Shown piece by piece: positions 1 to 11,014 of a DNA stretch of 64,000 nucleotides. Position numbers and translations under genes: made by a program. The DNA comes from Campanula takesimana (Eukaryota > Streptophyta > Magnoliopsida > Asterales > Campanulaceae), in NCBI GenBank assembly GCA_026119855.1, contig JAOWBW010000598.1, forward strand, positions 738,522 to 802,521, given 5' to 3'. The notes under the pieces are model-generated. The model was given only the letters and a program-made list of their open reading frames with translations, ran no database searches and was not told the DNA's origin. Position 1 is the first letter of the stretch, and each line of letters begins with the position of its first letter.

Positions 1-409
1 TCCTCCTTTCATACCACCACGGCAAAGCCTTAAGCCGCCACCCAAACTCAAAACACTCGGCCTCACCTTCAGCACAATAATTGATTGCAAAACCTGCCAG
101 TAGCCACAACCTGGTCATCTTTTTTTTTCTTTTTTTTTTTCGTTTAGACACATCAAGCCCACCTCAAATCACAAAACCAAAACAAAGCAAACCCTTTTTT
201 TGATCACCATCGTCTCCTACCCTTTTTCATGCAAAGTTCTTTCAGCCTTTTCTTTTTTTTTTTTTTTCTTCTTCATGTCACTATCCCCTCCCCACATCTT
301 TAAACCTATATTTTCCTAAAATCCTCACCACCACCACAAATCCCTAACACTTTTTTTTTTCTTTCCTTCTTCATCAAGAGAAAAAAAAAAAAAAAAGAAC
401 AAATCAATT
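1..409. other. AT-rich low-complexity DNA, no gene seen
   Basis: Several poly-T runs (about 120-140, 250-268, 350-360) and a poly-A run (about 381-396) in otherwise AT-rich sequence. No reading frame with recognisable protein content on either strand. Probably intergenic sequence or an untranslated flank of something outside the window. Confidence 0.6.
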
Positions 410-521
410 TTGCCTTAGTAGCAACCAATTCCATTCTGCCTTTGTAGCATCCAATTCTACCTTTGTAGCGACCAATTCTGCCTTTGTATCAACCAATTAC
501 GCCTTTGTAGCGACCAAATCC
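410..521. repeat. About 21-bp tandem minisatellite
   Basis: Five degenerate copies of a unit of the form CCTTTGTAGCgACCAATTCt follow each other directly. The 97-residue minus-strand frame across it is only a translation of the repeat (recurring Arg-Asn-Trp-Ser-Leu-Gln type segments), so it is not called a gene. Confidence 0.7.
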
Positions 522-539
522 TCAAAACTCTTCGTTGAG

Positions 540-670
540 ACATAAAATCGTCTTGCGACGTAGTCAATGAAACGATCAAAGTAAACGTCATTCCAACGTA
601 AAATTGTCTTGCGACGTGGTTGGGACGTAAAGTAAACGTCATTGCAGCGTAAAATTGTCTTGCGACGTAA
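540..670. repeat. Tandem repeat with GTCTTGCGACGT core, period 51-56 bp
   Basis: The 12-mer GTCTTGCGACGT recurs at 550, 606 and 657, each time next to AGTAAACGTCATT and CGTAAAATTG segments. A three-unit minisatellite of unknown origin, possibly a subterminal region of a DNA transposon. Confidence 0.6.
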
Positions 671-819
671 CAAACAAAAATCTCACACGTGGGGGATGCA
701 ACCCTACTTGTATAAGTTAAATTACAAAGTGACACCACGTGTTCGACCATTCTTCTTGCTCATTCGAAGCTCGGTTCATCTCATACTTTTCCAAGATTGG
801 ACTCTCCTATCGGCCGTCC

Positions 820-1045
820 ATCTTGCGGGGCCATATTAAGGAATATTATCTATTCCTAGCATATATTGTAAATATCAAGTTATCAAACATAGAGATTGTA
901 TCTTGTAAACCAAGCTATATTATTCTAGAACATTGATTTCCTTTTTGTATTAGTTCTCCTAATTAGATTAGGACTCTAGAATACTCTTTGTAACCCTATA
1001 AATATGTATCTCTAGTATCAATAATATTTGAGTCTCTCATATCAA
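820..1045 (+). mobile_element. Possible solo LTR fragment with TATA box
   Basis: The segment reads like the U3-R part of a plant copia LTR: AT-rich sequence, a TATA box (CTATAAATAT at about 997-1006), then a TATCAATAAT-type segment. Another TATA-like stretch occurs at about 1990-2000. Neither LTR termini nor a target duplication could be fixed, so this is a weak call; an ordinary promoter cannot be excluded. Confidence 0.3.
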
Positions 1046-1544
1046 TTATCTCTCTCCATGTATGACTGGCTCCGGCTATCTCTTTCTCTAATCCTTGACG
1101 AAAACCGCAAAGGAGTGAGAAATCGAGACCAAGACGGAGTTGGTGCAGAAAGGCCGAGATCCGGCCGGACCTATACAAGCACCCGACCGGACCTTAAGGT
1201 TGGCGTTGCATGCTTGGAGTGCGTATGGACATGCGTAGACATTGGAGTGGAAAAGGAATCAAATTAGTCTCCTAATCCCATATGCACGTGGCCGTGGCCA
1301 GTAACCTTGGACGATAAGTTTTAGGAATTAATTTCTTAAAGTGAATAATACTCCTTCCGTCTCTGATATACTTCCGGGTAATTAGGTTTCACAAAATCTT
1401 GAAGAAAAAAACGCAATTTTCCTAGCTTTCAGGAAAAAAAAACGTGTTTTAAAAATAACGCGGTGGTATTTTTGTAAATATGTGAAACTTCTTTAAAAAT
1501 GTGCGGTGGCATTTTTGTAAATTATCGGAACTTCTCAATTGTTC

Positions 1545-1780
1545 TGAATATCAATATAAAACTTCTGGATATGAGATTGATAGCCAGAACCTTTGAAAAT
1601 AATAACCAGAATGGTCATTTTTGTAAATAATCGAAACTTCTCAACGGTTCGGGATATCAATATAAACCTTTCTGGATATTAGATTGATAGCGATAACCTT
1701 TGAAAGTCATAGGCAGAAGGGTCCTGGATATCAATATAAAGTCTTCTGGAAATGAGATTGATAGCCAGAGGCTTTGAAAG
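1545..1780. repeat. Degenerate tandem repeat, about 55-bp core, three copies
   Basis: Three copies of a core containing ATATCAATATAAA, TTCTGGA, GAGATTGATAG and CTTTGAAA start near 1545, 1651 and 1724. Preceding units share ATTTTTGTAAATAaTCGAAACTTCTCAA. No coding signal. A perfect 11-bp hairpin (CGTTTTTCCTA, loop ACCAC, TAGGAAAAACG) lies just beyond at 1910-1936. Confidence 0.6.
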
Positions 1781-2039
1781 TTTTCTGATTTTTTTTTAGA
1801 GTAACAGAAGTGTTAATAGATAGCCAATGACAATGTTTAGAATGACTAGTTGATGTGTTACGAAGGTCCAGTAAGTGTGTTGAGGACTGCCAGATGATTT
1901 TGAAAGACACGTTTTTCCTAACCACTAGGAAAAACGCGTTTTACAGGAAACCAACTCATTAGGTTTTGATCAGGTTTAGGATTTGTATCTCTATAAATAT
2001 ATTGTGACTACCACCATAATATTTTTGCGTACTTACTTT

Positions 2040-2660
2040 GTGTTAGGAGAAAGTTAGGATATCAAGAGAGGGCTACAAAATAGTGTATAGGAGGGGGCCG
2101 GGGGCCTAGGAGAGCCATGGGGGGCGATCCTGCAACCCGGCCATGACTATGTTTGTATGTTTTGAGGAGGGGAGATAATAATGTATAGGCGAGAGAGATT
2201 ATTATTGGAGAGTAGTCATGCTAAAATATGTGAGTGCATGTGCAAAGTTACAATGATATTCATATATTATATAATGATATCTTGGCTAAGTTCCCCCAGA
2301 TATAGTCATATGTTGCTGAACTGGGTTATCAAACATCGGTGTTATTTGTTCTTTCATATTATTACTCATGTGTTAGAATTATTTTCTCCATATTGATGAC
2401 TGCTAGCATGGACTAGTGAATGTGGAGATCCCCAAATTCCACAACAGTTCATTCATTCTTGGAATCAGACAAACACCTTTATCCAAAACCAGCATGCATG
2501 TGTAATCTGTGAAATTTGGATTTGTTAATCGGGAGGATTGTTCGACTGCGATCTATTTGATATTTGTGAGATCCCTTTTTGCCAAATTAATATCAGCTAT
2601 TGATAAAGAAAGTGAAGACCCGTGACACAATTAGGATCGAGCTAGTCTCCCATGAGAACA
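2040..2660. other. Intergenic, no gene seen
   Basis: Holds a G-rich patch near 2090-2130 and otherwise AT-rich sequence. The short plus-strand frame at 2181-2396 has no recognisable domain and no supporting context. Confidence 0.5.
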
Positions 2661-2665
2661 CCTAT

Positions 2666-3493
2666 ATCCGTCTCTTCTATGAGACGGGTTTTTTTACGCA
2701 CTCGACCCGACCCGTTGAACCAGATCCATGACCCATGGGGCATAACCTGCCACGTGGCAACCACCCATTGACCAAAAAAAAAATTGCTTTTTTTTAGTTT
2801 TTTATATTTTTTTCCCGGCTTTTCCGTCGTTTACCAAAAGTAATAGTTACAATAACTCAATGTAATGACTGTATACATATAAAATAACATTGTTCATAAG
2901 TAAACGTAACACCTGTTTTACAAAAACAAAAGCTCGTTTTACCCATTTTTTCAAATGTAATACTAACTATAATTACGTGTAACTCAAACAATATCTAAAT
3001 GTAATTATCATTAATACTGAAATGTAATAGTGCTTTTGCAAAAATGTAAAATATTGTGTATTTTGATTTAATTTTTTGAAAGAAAGTAACATTTGAAAAG
3101 TAACACTCATATACATGAATGTAATTGTTTGTACAAGTAAATGTAATACTTTAATAAAAGAAATTATAACATATTTCTATAGATAATGTAATATTTTTAC
3201 ATGTAATACTAATCAAGTGTTTTTAGCTCTAAAAATGTAAATGGTTGAATTATTACTTTTTCTATACATATGTGTTACAATTATGTATAAGTAACACGTT
3301 CGTTACATTTTAGTTGTAATAAGTATTACTTTTGGCAAACGAAGAAAACATTAAAAAAAATGTTATTTTTCTGTATATATGTATTACTTTTATGTATACA
3401 AACTGTTACATATAAGTAACACGTTTGTTACATTTAGTTATAGTAACTATTACTTTTACAAACCGAAAAAAATAATAATAATAATAATAATAA

Positions 3494-3532
<39 letters not shown>

Positions 3533-3595
3533 GACCTGTGGGTCATGGATCCGGGTCATGGGTCAAAAATGACCCGTCTCTACTATGAGACGGAT
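2666..3595. mobile_element. Non-autonomous DNA transposon remnant with hairpin termini
   Basis: The two ends are inverted copies: ATCCGTCTC...GACGGGT at 2666-2689 and its imperfect reverse complement at 3572-3595. Each end is itself a palindrome (CGTCTC, six-base loop, GAGACG). Just inside lie a second pair of related GACCC/CATGACCC and GGGTCATGG segments. The interior is AT-rich, full of TGTAATA/TGTTACT motifs, and ends in (AAT)n and (AT)n microsatellites at about 3470-3527. No transposase is encoded. The superfamily is not clear. Confidence 0.55.
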
Positions 3596-3599
3596 CATG

Positions 3600-3990
3600 A
3601 TGTTTTCATACAAGTTTTTGTCCTCAGGAGATGGCTAGCATGAACAAATGAGCAAAATTCGGTATAAAGGGGACGGATCCCTTTTATAAGGTCCGTTAGA
3701 GTTCCATCTTTATTTTCTAGTAGGTTGGTTAGTTCTCTTACATGGTATCAGAGATACAGCTTTGCCATGGAAGATGAGTCAGTAGCTACAAAAAAAAAAT
3801 CCCCTAACACCCATTCATTACAATATGGACCAGAGTCTCTTCTCAAACCCTTTACCACCTCTGTATTCCAATAATATCAAATCCCAGGCTTGTCAACTAT
3901 GCCACCAAATTGGTCATCTAGCCCCGTCTTGCATCAAATCCCAGGCTTGTCAACTAAGATCTTAAACATGGTATCAGAGATACAAGTTTT
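3600..3990 (+). pseudogene. Ty1/copia LTR end, primer-binding site and gag fragment
   Basis: At 3743-3753 TGGTATCAGAG matches the initiator-Met-tRNA primer-binding site of plant copia elements and follows an LTR-like end with a TATA-like motif. An ATG follows at 3769. At 3891-3932 the plus strand encodes a canonical CX2CX4HX4C zinc knuckle, the nucleic-acid-binding motif of copia gag. A 23-bp stretch (ATCAAATCCCAGGCTTGTCAACT) is repeated at 3877 and 3934, and a second PBS-like TGGTATCAGAGATACA occurs near 3970. Stops and rearrangements show that this is debris, not a working element. Confidence 0.6.
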
Positions 3991-4026
3991 TTTTTTTTTT
4001 TTATGGTTCTCGTTTCATCAACTTAC

Positions 4027-4098
4027 TGTAGGGGATTTGGGGGTGGGAGGGGGTCTACCACCCATATAGCCTGTACTAGCAGGCCTAACATGCAATAA
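4027..4098 (-). mobile_element. LTR-end-like segment, copy A
   Basis: The segment (GGGGATTTGgGGG...CTAGCAGGCCTAACA type) is similar to 6677-6740 in the same orientation. The second copy is bordered on its left by a minus-strand primer-binding site, so both may be ends of LTRs of one decayed minus-strand copia element. Similarity fades after about 65 bp. Confidence 0.4.
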
Positions 4099-4399
4099 CT
4101 AAGATCTTAAACATGTCTACTTTCTATTAACAACCTATTTAATTTCACATATAATTTATCTTCTCTACAAAAACACACAATCTCTGGTCTTGGTCGGGTT
4201 GTAGGATCGCCCCTCCTGGCTCAACTAGGCACCCGACCCTCTTTTTGACACTCTTTGTGACTCTTTCTTATGTATCACAGCATTCCCTCCACGCACGCAT
4301 AATGTGGTGGCTATCAAATGTTTTATGTTCCAAATCCAAAACCTAAACCAAAGCCAAATAACTACACTAGGACGGGAGAGTATAACTCCTTATTAAATA

Positions 4400-4579
4400 C
4401 TCCCTCCGTCCCAAAATGATCTTCTCATTTGCCATTTCTCATTGTCCCAAAAAGTTCTTCACGTTTCTACAATTTAGGTTTAAAATTGCATAAACTAAAC
4501 ATGACTAATGAAGCAAGTGTGCATATCCTTAATAAAGTTTGAATAATCAAACGCGAAGATCATTTTGGGACGGAGGGAG
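4400..4579. mobile_element. Stowaway MITE
   Basis: Terminal inverted repeats CTCCCTCCGTCCC and GGGACGGAGGGAG, flanked on both sides by the TA target duplication (4398-4399 and 4580-4581). About 180 bp, non-coding. This is the standard Stowaway (Tc1/mariner-mobilised) structure in plants. Confidence 0.93.
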
Positions 4580-4674
4580 TAAAAATAAAGAAACAAATTC
4601 ATTTTTCTCCAAGGATTGTTATACCACGTGACAAGGGAATTGGGCCTTATGCCAAAAACACGAGCTATCACTCT

Positions 4675-5356
4675 CATAGTTATTAAAAGCCCAAGGCGCA
4701 CCAAGGCACAAAAGTTGTGCCCGGAGCCTAAGCGCAAGGCGGGCGCGCGCGCCTGAGCGACGAAGCCCGCAAAAATGCCTTAAAATACTATAACTATAAT
4801 ATAATATACATACAACACCAAGATAAACAATAAATCAAATGCAAGTAATCAAACACACGTTATAAGTCATAAAAGAAACAAGCATGAATAGATGTTCAAA
4901 CAAGCATAAAGAGAAGTTCAAACAGAAGGACTCTAAGTCTAACTCCTATAAAATGATAAGCAGTTGGTGGTCATCCTAAGATCCCTTCATCCTTCCCAAT
5001 CCTCATCTTCATACACATCATCTTCTTCCACATACGCCTTGTCTGCTGCGTCTTCAAATTTGTCCTCGTTCTAAATCTTCATGTTCCTCTTACTCGCCGG
5101 AGGTCGCCGGAGTTCTTCCCAGGTCGCCGAGGTTGTCGGTGTTAGTTTGAAGGAGTTCTAGTGATCGCTACTCTTATACAGAGATATGGTGCGTGTACGT
5201 GAGGAAGTCATGGGAGAGGAAGAGTATTAGTCGCGTATTAGGTTTAATTACGATCTAATTGCCGCTCAATTGCGGAGCCCGAAGCCTAGGCGTACCCCAG
5301 GATCCAACGTTGCACCTCTCTGCGCCCTGGGCTTAGGCACGCTTTTAATAACTATG
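4675..5356. mobile_element. Non-autonomous DNA transposon, hAT-like
   Basis: A perfect 16-bp inverted repeat (CATAGTTATTAAAAGC at 4675-4690, complement at 5341-5356) bounds 682 bp. The inner flanks are also related (GCCCAAGGCGC against GCGCCCTGGGC). The 8 bp outside each end agree at six of eight positions (ATCACTCT and GTCACTCC), which fits an aged hAT target duplication. No transposase frame is present. The overlapping frames at 5266-5538 are not credible genes. Confidence 0.6.
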
Positions 5357-5364
5357 GTCACTCC

Positions 5365-6655
5365 ACTTTTCGCACTAAACAAGTCCTCCTTTCCACTGAC
5401 TTCCTTGTTTGTTCTTCCCCTATTCTTTATTTCGACTCCTCCGTTCGCGGTTTTGACTCCTTTTTCCGTGGTTTTGACTCCACAACCCAACAATCTCCCA
5501 CTTGGAGTCATGATCCATTGTTGTGACTGACTCATCAAACTCCCAACAAAGAATGACCCACCACATATTGTAATTTTGGCAGTCTCCTTCTCTCCACGCT
5601 CAAGTAATAAGGCGAGTTGATGGCGAGCGTTACATCAATCTCTCCATGTCAGATTTTCCATGCCTCGAATCAACAACTCCAATGATTCTTTATGCATATC
5701 CGACTTGGCCTTCTCTCTCTAAATCCACTTTCCTCGCAATGCTTCTCCTTGAAACATGGCTATTCCTTGTTTCTTGCATCGACTACAAGTGGTTCTCCCG
5801 CGCTCTCTTATTAGGTCCATATGACTTTTTCTCCTTGTTGGCTAATCGTGAGTAGTCACGTCTCCCCCTAACATGTTTTTTAGCAATGGACCTCCTTCAT
5901 GCAAATGGCCCCTTTGCTAGCCAGTAGCTTCCGCTTTTGATGTTGTTGCATGTAGTGTACAACATTTTATCGTTTCTCCAAGAGCTACTACTATTACTTG
6001 TCTCCATTTGTTTTGCGAGAAATCCTCCTCTTCTCACGTGGTCAAACTAGCTTATACCACTTTCTCACACGCAATTGCAAAACAGTTCTCTCTATGTCCT
6101 GACTCGCACGTCTCCCTTCCTTGCAACTATTCACCGGTTAATGCCTCCGGAATTGTCTGGAGCACTTGAATCTAACACACATGAATCTCTGACTGCTATC
6201 CAATAAGGATTAATGCATCCGCGACAAGCTTTGCTATGTGTGTCAATCTTTTGCATCGCCATTTTCCTTCGCAAGTGCCTGATGCTTCTTTCATCTTCTT
6301 TCATATCTTCTAATGTAGTGTCGCCCAAATTCGTACTCCATGAATTTCACTCCCAGGGATCACTCTCCATACCATGTTGACCATCCCACAATCCCAAGAA
6401 CACATGTGATCCATCTAGATCTCTACATCTCTTAATCCCGCCTGGATCTCTGCAAATATTATTTTGGATTTGTGTCGTGATTATGACTGAATTTATGCAT
6501 TTATCCTGAACTCTTGCAATCTTGAACCATCTGAACCCGCGCAACTCTGACCCCACATAAATCTATGCAATCTAAACCATTTGGATTATGCAATCGTCAT
6601 CCCTGATTTCTGCAACCTATTTTCAACAAAATCTGGCAGCCCTTGGATCTCCCGC
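5365..6655. other. Intergenic or degenerate retroelement interior, no gene seen
   Basis: No recognisable protein on either strand. The stretch 6340-6660 is a loose repetition of CTGCAAT and GATCTCTGC-type words. The part up to 6660 may be the internal region of the decayed minus-strand copia element suggested by the LTR-end pair. Confidence 0.35.
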
Positions 6656-6657
6656 TG

Positions 6658-7000
6658 GAGCTCTGATACTAGCTGTTGGGGATTTGAGGGGCTCTCGCAC
6701 CCACCTAGTCTATACTAGCAGCTTAACATAGGGAGAATCAATCACGCAGATAATATGAAAGAAATAACACAGATTCCCACATAACCATAATAGTAATATA
6801 TATAGTGTTCCAAGAGTCCGTGTAAGCGTTAGTATGTATTAGTGCATAGTCTGATTCACTGCACCCTAGGAATACAAGCCCATTATTTTACAAAATTTTG
6901 CATGTGGGTGTCATATACATGTTCCTGATTCATTTCTCCTAGACTTTTACATCATTAAAATTACTTAAAGGAACATAAAGGGGAAATGAAAACGAGGACA
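6658..7000 (-). mobile_element. Minus-strand copia PBS and LTR, copy B
   Basis: Read on the minus strand, an LTR-like end (...AAATCCCCAACA) is followed by TAGTATCAGAGCTCC, a one-base variant of the initiator-Met-tRNA primer-binding site. The LTR would extend rightward from 6677; its far end was not found. The matching end at 4027 lacks a primer-binding site, as expected for a 3' LTR. Confidence 0.45.
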
Positions 7001-8679
7001 GAGAAATACTGGGCATCAAGATAACACTTGATAGAAATTGTTCCTCCATCCAAATTGTTAAGATTGGGAGCATCTACTTTTACTAATGATTGTAAACACA
7101 CAAGGGTGGTATTTCTTCTATTTTTTTTTTTTTTTTCCTGAATTTTAAAAGGGGAGCAAAATACCTTATTTCAGCTTCTACTCCCTCCCCCCCATCCCCC
7201 ACCCCCCCCCCCCAAAAAAAAAAAAAAAAAAAAAACTTATTCTTGGCGTTTTGAATCATGTTTGCAGGTTGATATAAATATCAATGAGATAATTGCATAA
7301 AAACCCTTGTACAAGTTTTTCCGTTGCAATTTAAACCTCCAACGTAAATAAATTGCATAAAAAACCTTGTGCATAAATTCTTGTTGCAATTCAAACCTTC
7401 TTCCAGTTAGCTAGTTAAATATAGTTTCAAAAAATTCACTTTCACCCCTATAACTTATCAAATTTATATATTGTTTTAAAGTCAGTTTTTTTTTTTTTTT
7501 TTTATTTATTAATCTTTTACCAAACAACAAAATATAATTCACATGAATACTTACATAAAATGCATATGTTAATTTTAACATCACATATGCTAACATGGAT
7601 TACATATTTTAACCTATTTCCTAAATCATTCTTTTACATATTTTCTAAATCATTTAACACAAACTTAACATATTTCTTAAATCATTTTGTTATACATTTG
7701 TGATAAATTTTATGTTAAATGAGTTAGATATTTCCTAAATCATTTTCATATACAAATTGGATTAATGAGTTACATATTTGTGTTAAATAATTTAGAAAAT
7801 GTATAAATAAAAAAATAAATAATATCAATATTTAAAATAATGTTATGTAGAATTTTGTATTAATTTTTCACAAAATTCTTAAATTAAGAACATAATTTTA
7901 TTTGTTTGTACATACTTAAAACCACTTTTAAAATAATTATAAGCATGTATAACAAATATTCTATATCTCATAATGATAGTTCCACTTTTTTAGTGATTAA
8001 TTTGACTAAGATTTTACGAAAAATGTAGAGAAGTTATTTTTCTAATGGATTTATAAAAGTTATTATAAATAATATTTTTAAAGGTGTACCACTAATAAGT
8101 TTTAAAATTTTATTAAAATAGTTTACCACTAAAAATTAAAATTATAGTTTTAAGGCAAAGGGAGTATTTTAAATAATGATTTTCCAAAAATGATTTTATT
8201 TTATAAAATATTTATGATAATATTATCTTAAAGTCAAATTAAATTCATGAGAAATAAGTAAATTCTTGTAAATTATATAATTCAAATCCATCAAAATTCA
8301 TTTAATTCTTTTAAAAATTATGTTAACAATAAACTATTAAATTGTCATACAATATTTTTTGGGATTTTTACCAATTAGTCCCTTGAGAAAGATGGTATTT
8401 GCCAATAAAACCACAACATTTCATAATCTACCTTAGGGTCCTTGGGTTGAAATCAATTTTACCAATAAATCTCTCACCCTTTTTAAATGGCAAAAATACC
8501 CCCAGCTCAAATAAAATCCTATTACACCTTTAACCATTGACCACCTTTGACCGCCTACTAGACCTTTGACTTTGACTGAGGTCCGCCACCAGCCGCCGCC
8601 ACCTGCCGCCGCGGTCAGCCGCCACCTGCTGCCGCCGCCGACGGACCTCACCCACTGTCGCCACAACCATCTGCAACCC

Positions 8680-8785
8680 CATGTATTATAAATAAAAATT
8701 ATTTGCGCTTGGGGGGGTTTGAACACAAGACCTCTTGATCTTGACTAAGACTCCTAACCACTATGCCAAGCTTCTCACTTGTTCC
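8680..8785 (-). mobile_element. tRNA-derived SINE head
   Basis: On the minus strand the sequence has an RNA polymerase III A box (TGGCATAGTGG, complement of 8758-8768) and a B-box-like TGTTCAAACCC (complement of 8715-8725) at tRNA-like spacing, then a non-tRNA AT-rich tail. No clover leaf with a clear anticodon arm is evident, so a tRNA-derived SINE is more likely than a functional tRNA gene. The 3' end and target duplication were not determined. Confidence 0.5.
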
Positions 8786-8849
8786 ATTAGTAGACTATTA
8801 TATATTTAACACGGCAACCTCACATTTGTTTTTTTTTTTTTTTTTAGTT

Positions 8850-9285
8850 GAGAAATGAATATCCCATTTATTATTATATTAAAAACAGAGAAAAATTGAT
8901 AACTAAGAAATGAATGTACCAGTTCGTTCTTATACTCAAATTCATATGTAAATAACTGAGAAATGAATGTAGCAGTTCTTCTACTCAAATTCATTTGAAT
9001 AACTGAGAAATGAATGTACCAGTTCTTGTACTCAAATTCATATGTATATAACTGAGAAATGAATGTCTCATTTATTATATAATTAAACCGATAAATTCAG
9101 TCATCAATTGTGAAAAATGAGAGGTGATTTTATCAGTTTTTACTCAATTATGAATAACTGTTAAATGAATGTCTCAGTTATTATATTCAAATTCATGTGT
9201 GAACAACTGTGAAATGCATGTCTCAGTTATTATAATGATTGTAAAAAATTGAGAGATGAATTTATCAGTTTTAAAATGAAAAATG
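8850..9285. repeat. About 50-bp minisatellite (AACTGAGAAATGAATGT)
   Basis: At least six degenerate units begin with AACTgaGAAATGAATGT and contain a CTCAAATTCATaTGTA segment; starts are near 8902, 8954, 9000, 9049, 9155 and 9205. It lies inside the MULE and appears in no other part of the window. Confidence 0.7.
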
Positions 9286-9848
9286 AAAAAATGACACAAC
9301 TGTGAAATCACACAATTGAGGAATCAGTTGAAAAATGATTTTACAAGTGAAAAATGAAATTTTATTTTCTAAAATTGTGAAATTAATTGAGAAATGAAAA
9401 ATAATTTTCTCAAATTTTTACTAGTGAAAAATGAGATTTTGTTTTTCTAAAATTTGAATAATGTGTTGAGTGTACTTGTTTGATTCGATTCGACGACACG
9501 ATTAAAACGGTGGTCTCGGATTATTTTTTCAATTTCTAGATTTTAAGATATTACATTTTAAAATTTTGAAGGGAAAAAAAAAAGAGAGAGAAAAAGTAGG
9601 AGGAAGAGAGAGAGAAAAAGTTGGAGGAAGAGAGGGAGAGAAAACGTGAGATTGAGCGCTCCAGGTGCGCGTGAGGGAGGGGGGGGGCAATCTGGTCATG
9701 TGAAAACTGCAGGGACTTATTGGGGGATTTTGTGAATATCAGTCCTTATTGGTAATATTTATTTGGCTGGAGGATTTATTGGTCAAAGCCTCATATTTTT
9801 TTATTAAATATGTTAGTAAATAAAATTTGCAATCCATGTTAACACATA

Positions 9849-10084
9849 CTCCCTATGTCTTTTTAGTCTGTTCACTTTTGGTCAACGGGAGTAAACTTTG
9901 ACTAAGCATTCAATGTCAATCTTACAATCCTAATGAAATTTTAAAAATTATTATTGATAAATTAAATAATTATTTATCAATTACAATTTTTAAAATTTTA
10001 TTAGGATGATTAGATTGACATTAAATGTTTGGTCAAAGTTTACTCCGTTGAGCAAAAGTGAACAGACTAAAAAGACGGAGAGAG
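9849..10084. mobile_element. Stowaway MITE nested in the MULE right arm
   Basis: Ends CTCCCTATGTCTTTTTAGTC and its complement GACTAAAAAGACGGAGAGAG, with TA duplications at 9847-9848 and 10085-10086. Long subterminal inverted repeats (GTAAACTTTGACTAA...TGGTCAAAGTTTAC). The left arm of the MULE lacks the insertion, so this element arrived after the MULE. Confidence 0.9.
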
Positions 10085-10754
10085 TATGATGTTAAAATAA
10101 ACACATATATTTTTTTTATTATTTATGTGAATTATATTTTATTTGTTTGGTGAAAGACTAAGAAATTCCCTAAAAAATGAGCTTTAGAGAAATACAATAA
10201 ATTGGATAAGTTATAAGGGTGAAAGTGCATATTTTGAAACTATATTTAACTAGTTAACTGGAAGAAGGTTCAAATTGCAACAATAACTTATGTACAAGGT
10301 TTTTTATGCTATTTATTTATGTTGGAGGTTTAAATTGCAACGGCAAAACTTGTACAAAGTTTTTTATGCAATTATCTCAAATATCTATTGTATTTTACAG
10401 AATATAATGCCGAAATTTCAATAGAAGAAAAATCTAACAACGGAAAATTTACTCTCAATTAGAAGAAAATCCATTATCATGTGTTGCTTCAACTAAGTAA
10501 CTGACCTCACAATAAGTCAGAAGATGACCTTTTAGTGGAGTGAGAAGGGTAAATATAAAGTTACAAAAAAAATTGACAAAACTTGGCTCACAAAATAATG
10601 TATCGAGATTCTATTAGTGCTTTTAATTAGAGTGTGGCGGGTCCACAATCGATGCAACCAATAAAATATCGCCACCTCATTTTGTACCCATCATTTTGTA
10701 GACTTCTTTTGTGCCACTAGCATTTCCCGAGAGAGAAAGAGAGAATATTTCATA

Positions 10755-11012
10755 CTCCCTCCGCCTCAAAATGATCTTCACACTTTTTTCGCCGTTAATA
10801 CGAAAGAAGTTTGAGAAATAATTTTAGGTTGATTTAATTATAATAATGAAAAACTAAAACTTGTTATTGATACACACACCACCATCAACAATACTATCAA
10901 TAACAAATTTTAGATTTTCATTAGAATGATTAAATCAACTTAAAATTATTGTTCAAAGTTCATTCGTACTAATGGCGAAAAAAGTGTCGAGATCATTTTG
11001 GAACGGAGGGAG
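10755..11012. mobile_element. Stowaway MITE
   Basis: Ends CTCCCTCCGCCTCAAAATGATC and GATCATTTTGGAACGGAGGGAG form an imperfect inverted repeat flanked by TA at 10753-10754 and 11013-11014. The interior is strongly self-complementary around position 10890. Non-coding. Confidence 0.9.
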
Positions 11013-11014
11013 TA

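Larger units (their letters stand above)
8360..9797. mobile_element. Possible second MULE-like element nested in the first
   Basis: A left segment (GGGATTTTTACCAATTAGTCC, then GCCAATAAAACC) and a right segment whose reverse complement reads GGCTTTGACCAATAAATCC, then TTACCAATAAGGAC, look like degenerate inverted repeats. Between them lie a GC-rich CCGCCG block (about 8580-8650), a tRNA-like sequence and a minisatellite, all unlike the AT-rich surroundings. No target duplication could be fixed. Confidence 0.35.
7286..10378. mobile_element. Non-autonomous MULE with about 300-bp inverted repeats
   Basis: The left arm beginning GAGATAATTGCATAAAAA (7286) is matched in inverse orientation by the right arm ending TGCAATTATCTC (10378). 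The match runs for about 170 bp and then continues, beyond a Stowaway inserted in the right arm (9849-10084), to the shared TAACATGGATT segment. Total arm length is roughly 300 bp. The 10 bp outside the ends agree at nine of ten positions (AAATATCAAT, AAATATCTAT), the usual 9-10-bp Mutator-type duplication. No mudrA-like transposase is encoded. Confidence 0.8.

Noticed and set aside
457..750. 97-residue minus-strand frame
   Set aside because: It is the translation of two minisatellites; the repeated Arg/Asn/Gln peptide has no other support.
8715..8768. Functional tRNA gene
   Set aside because: A and B boxes are present, but a complete clover leaf with a proper anticodon arm and acceptor stem is not evident; a SINE is likelier.
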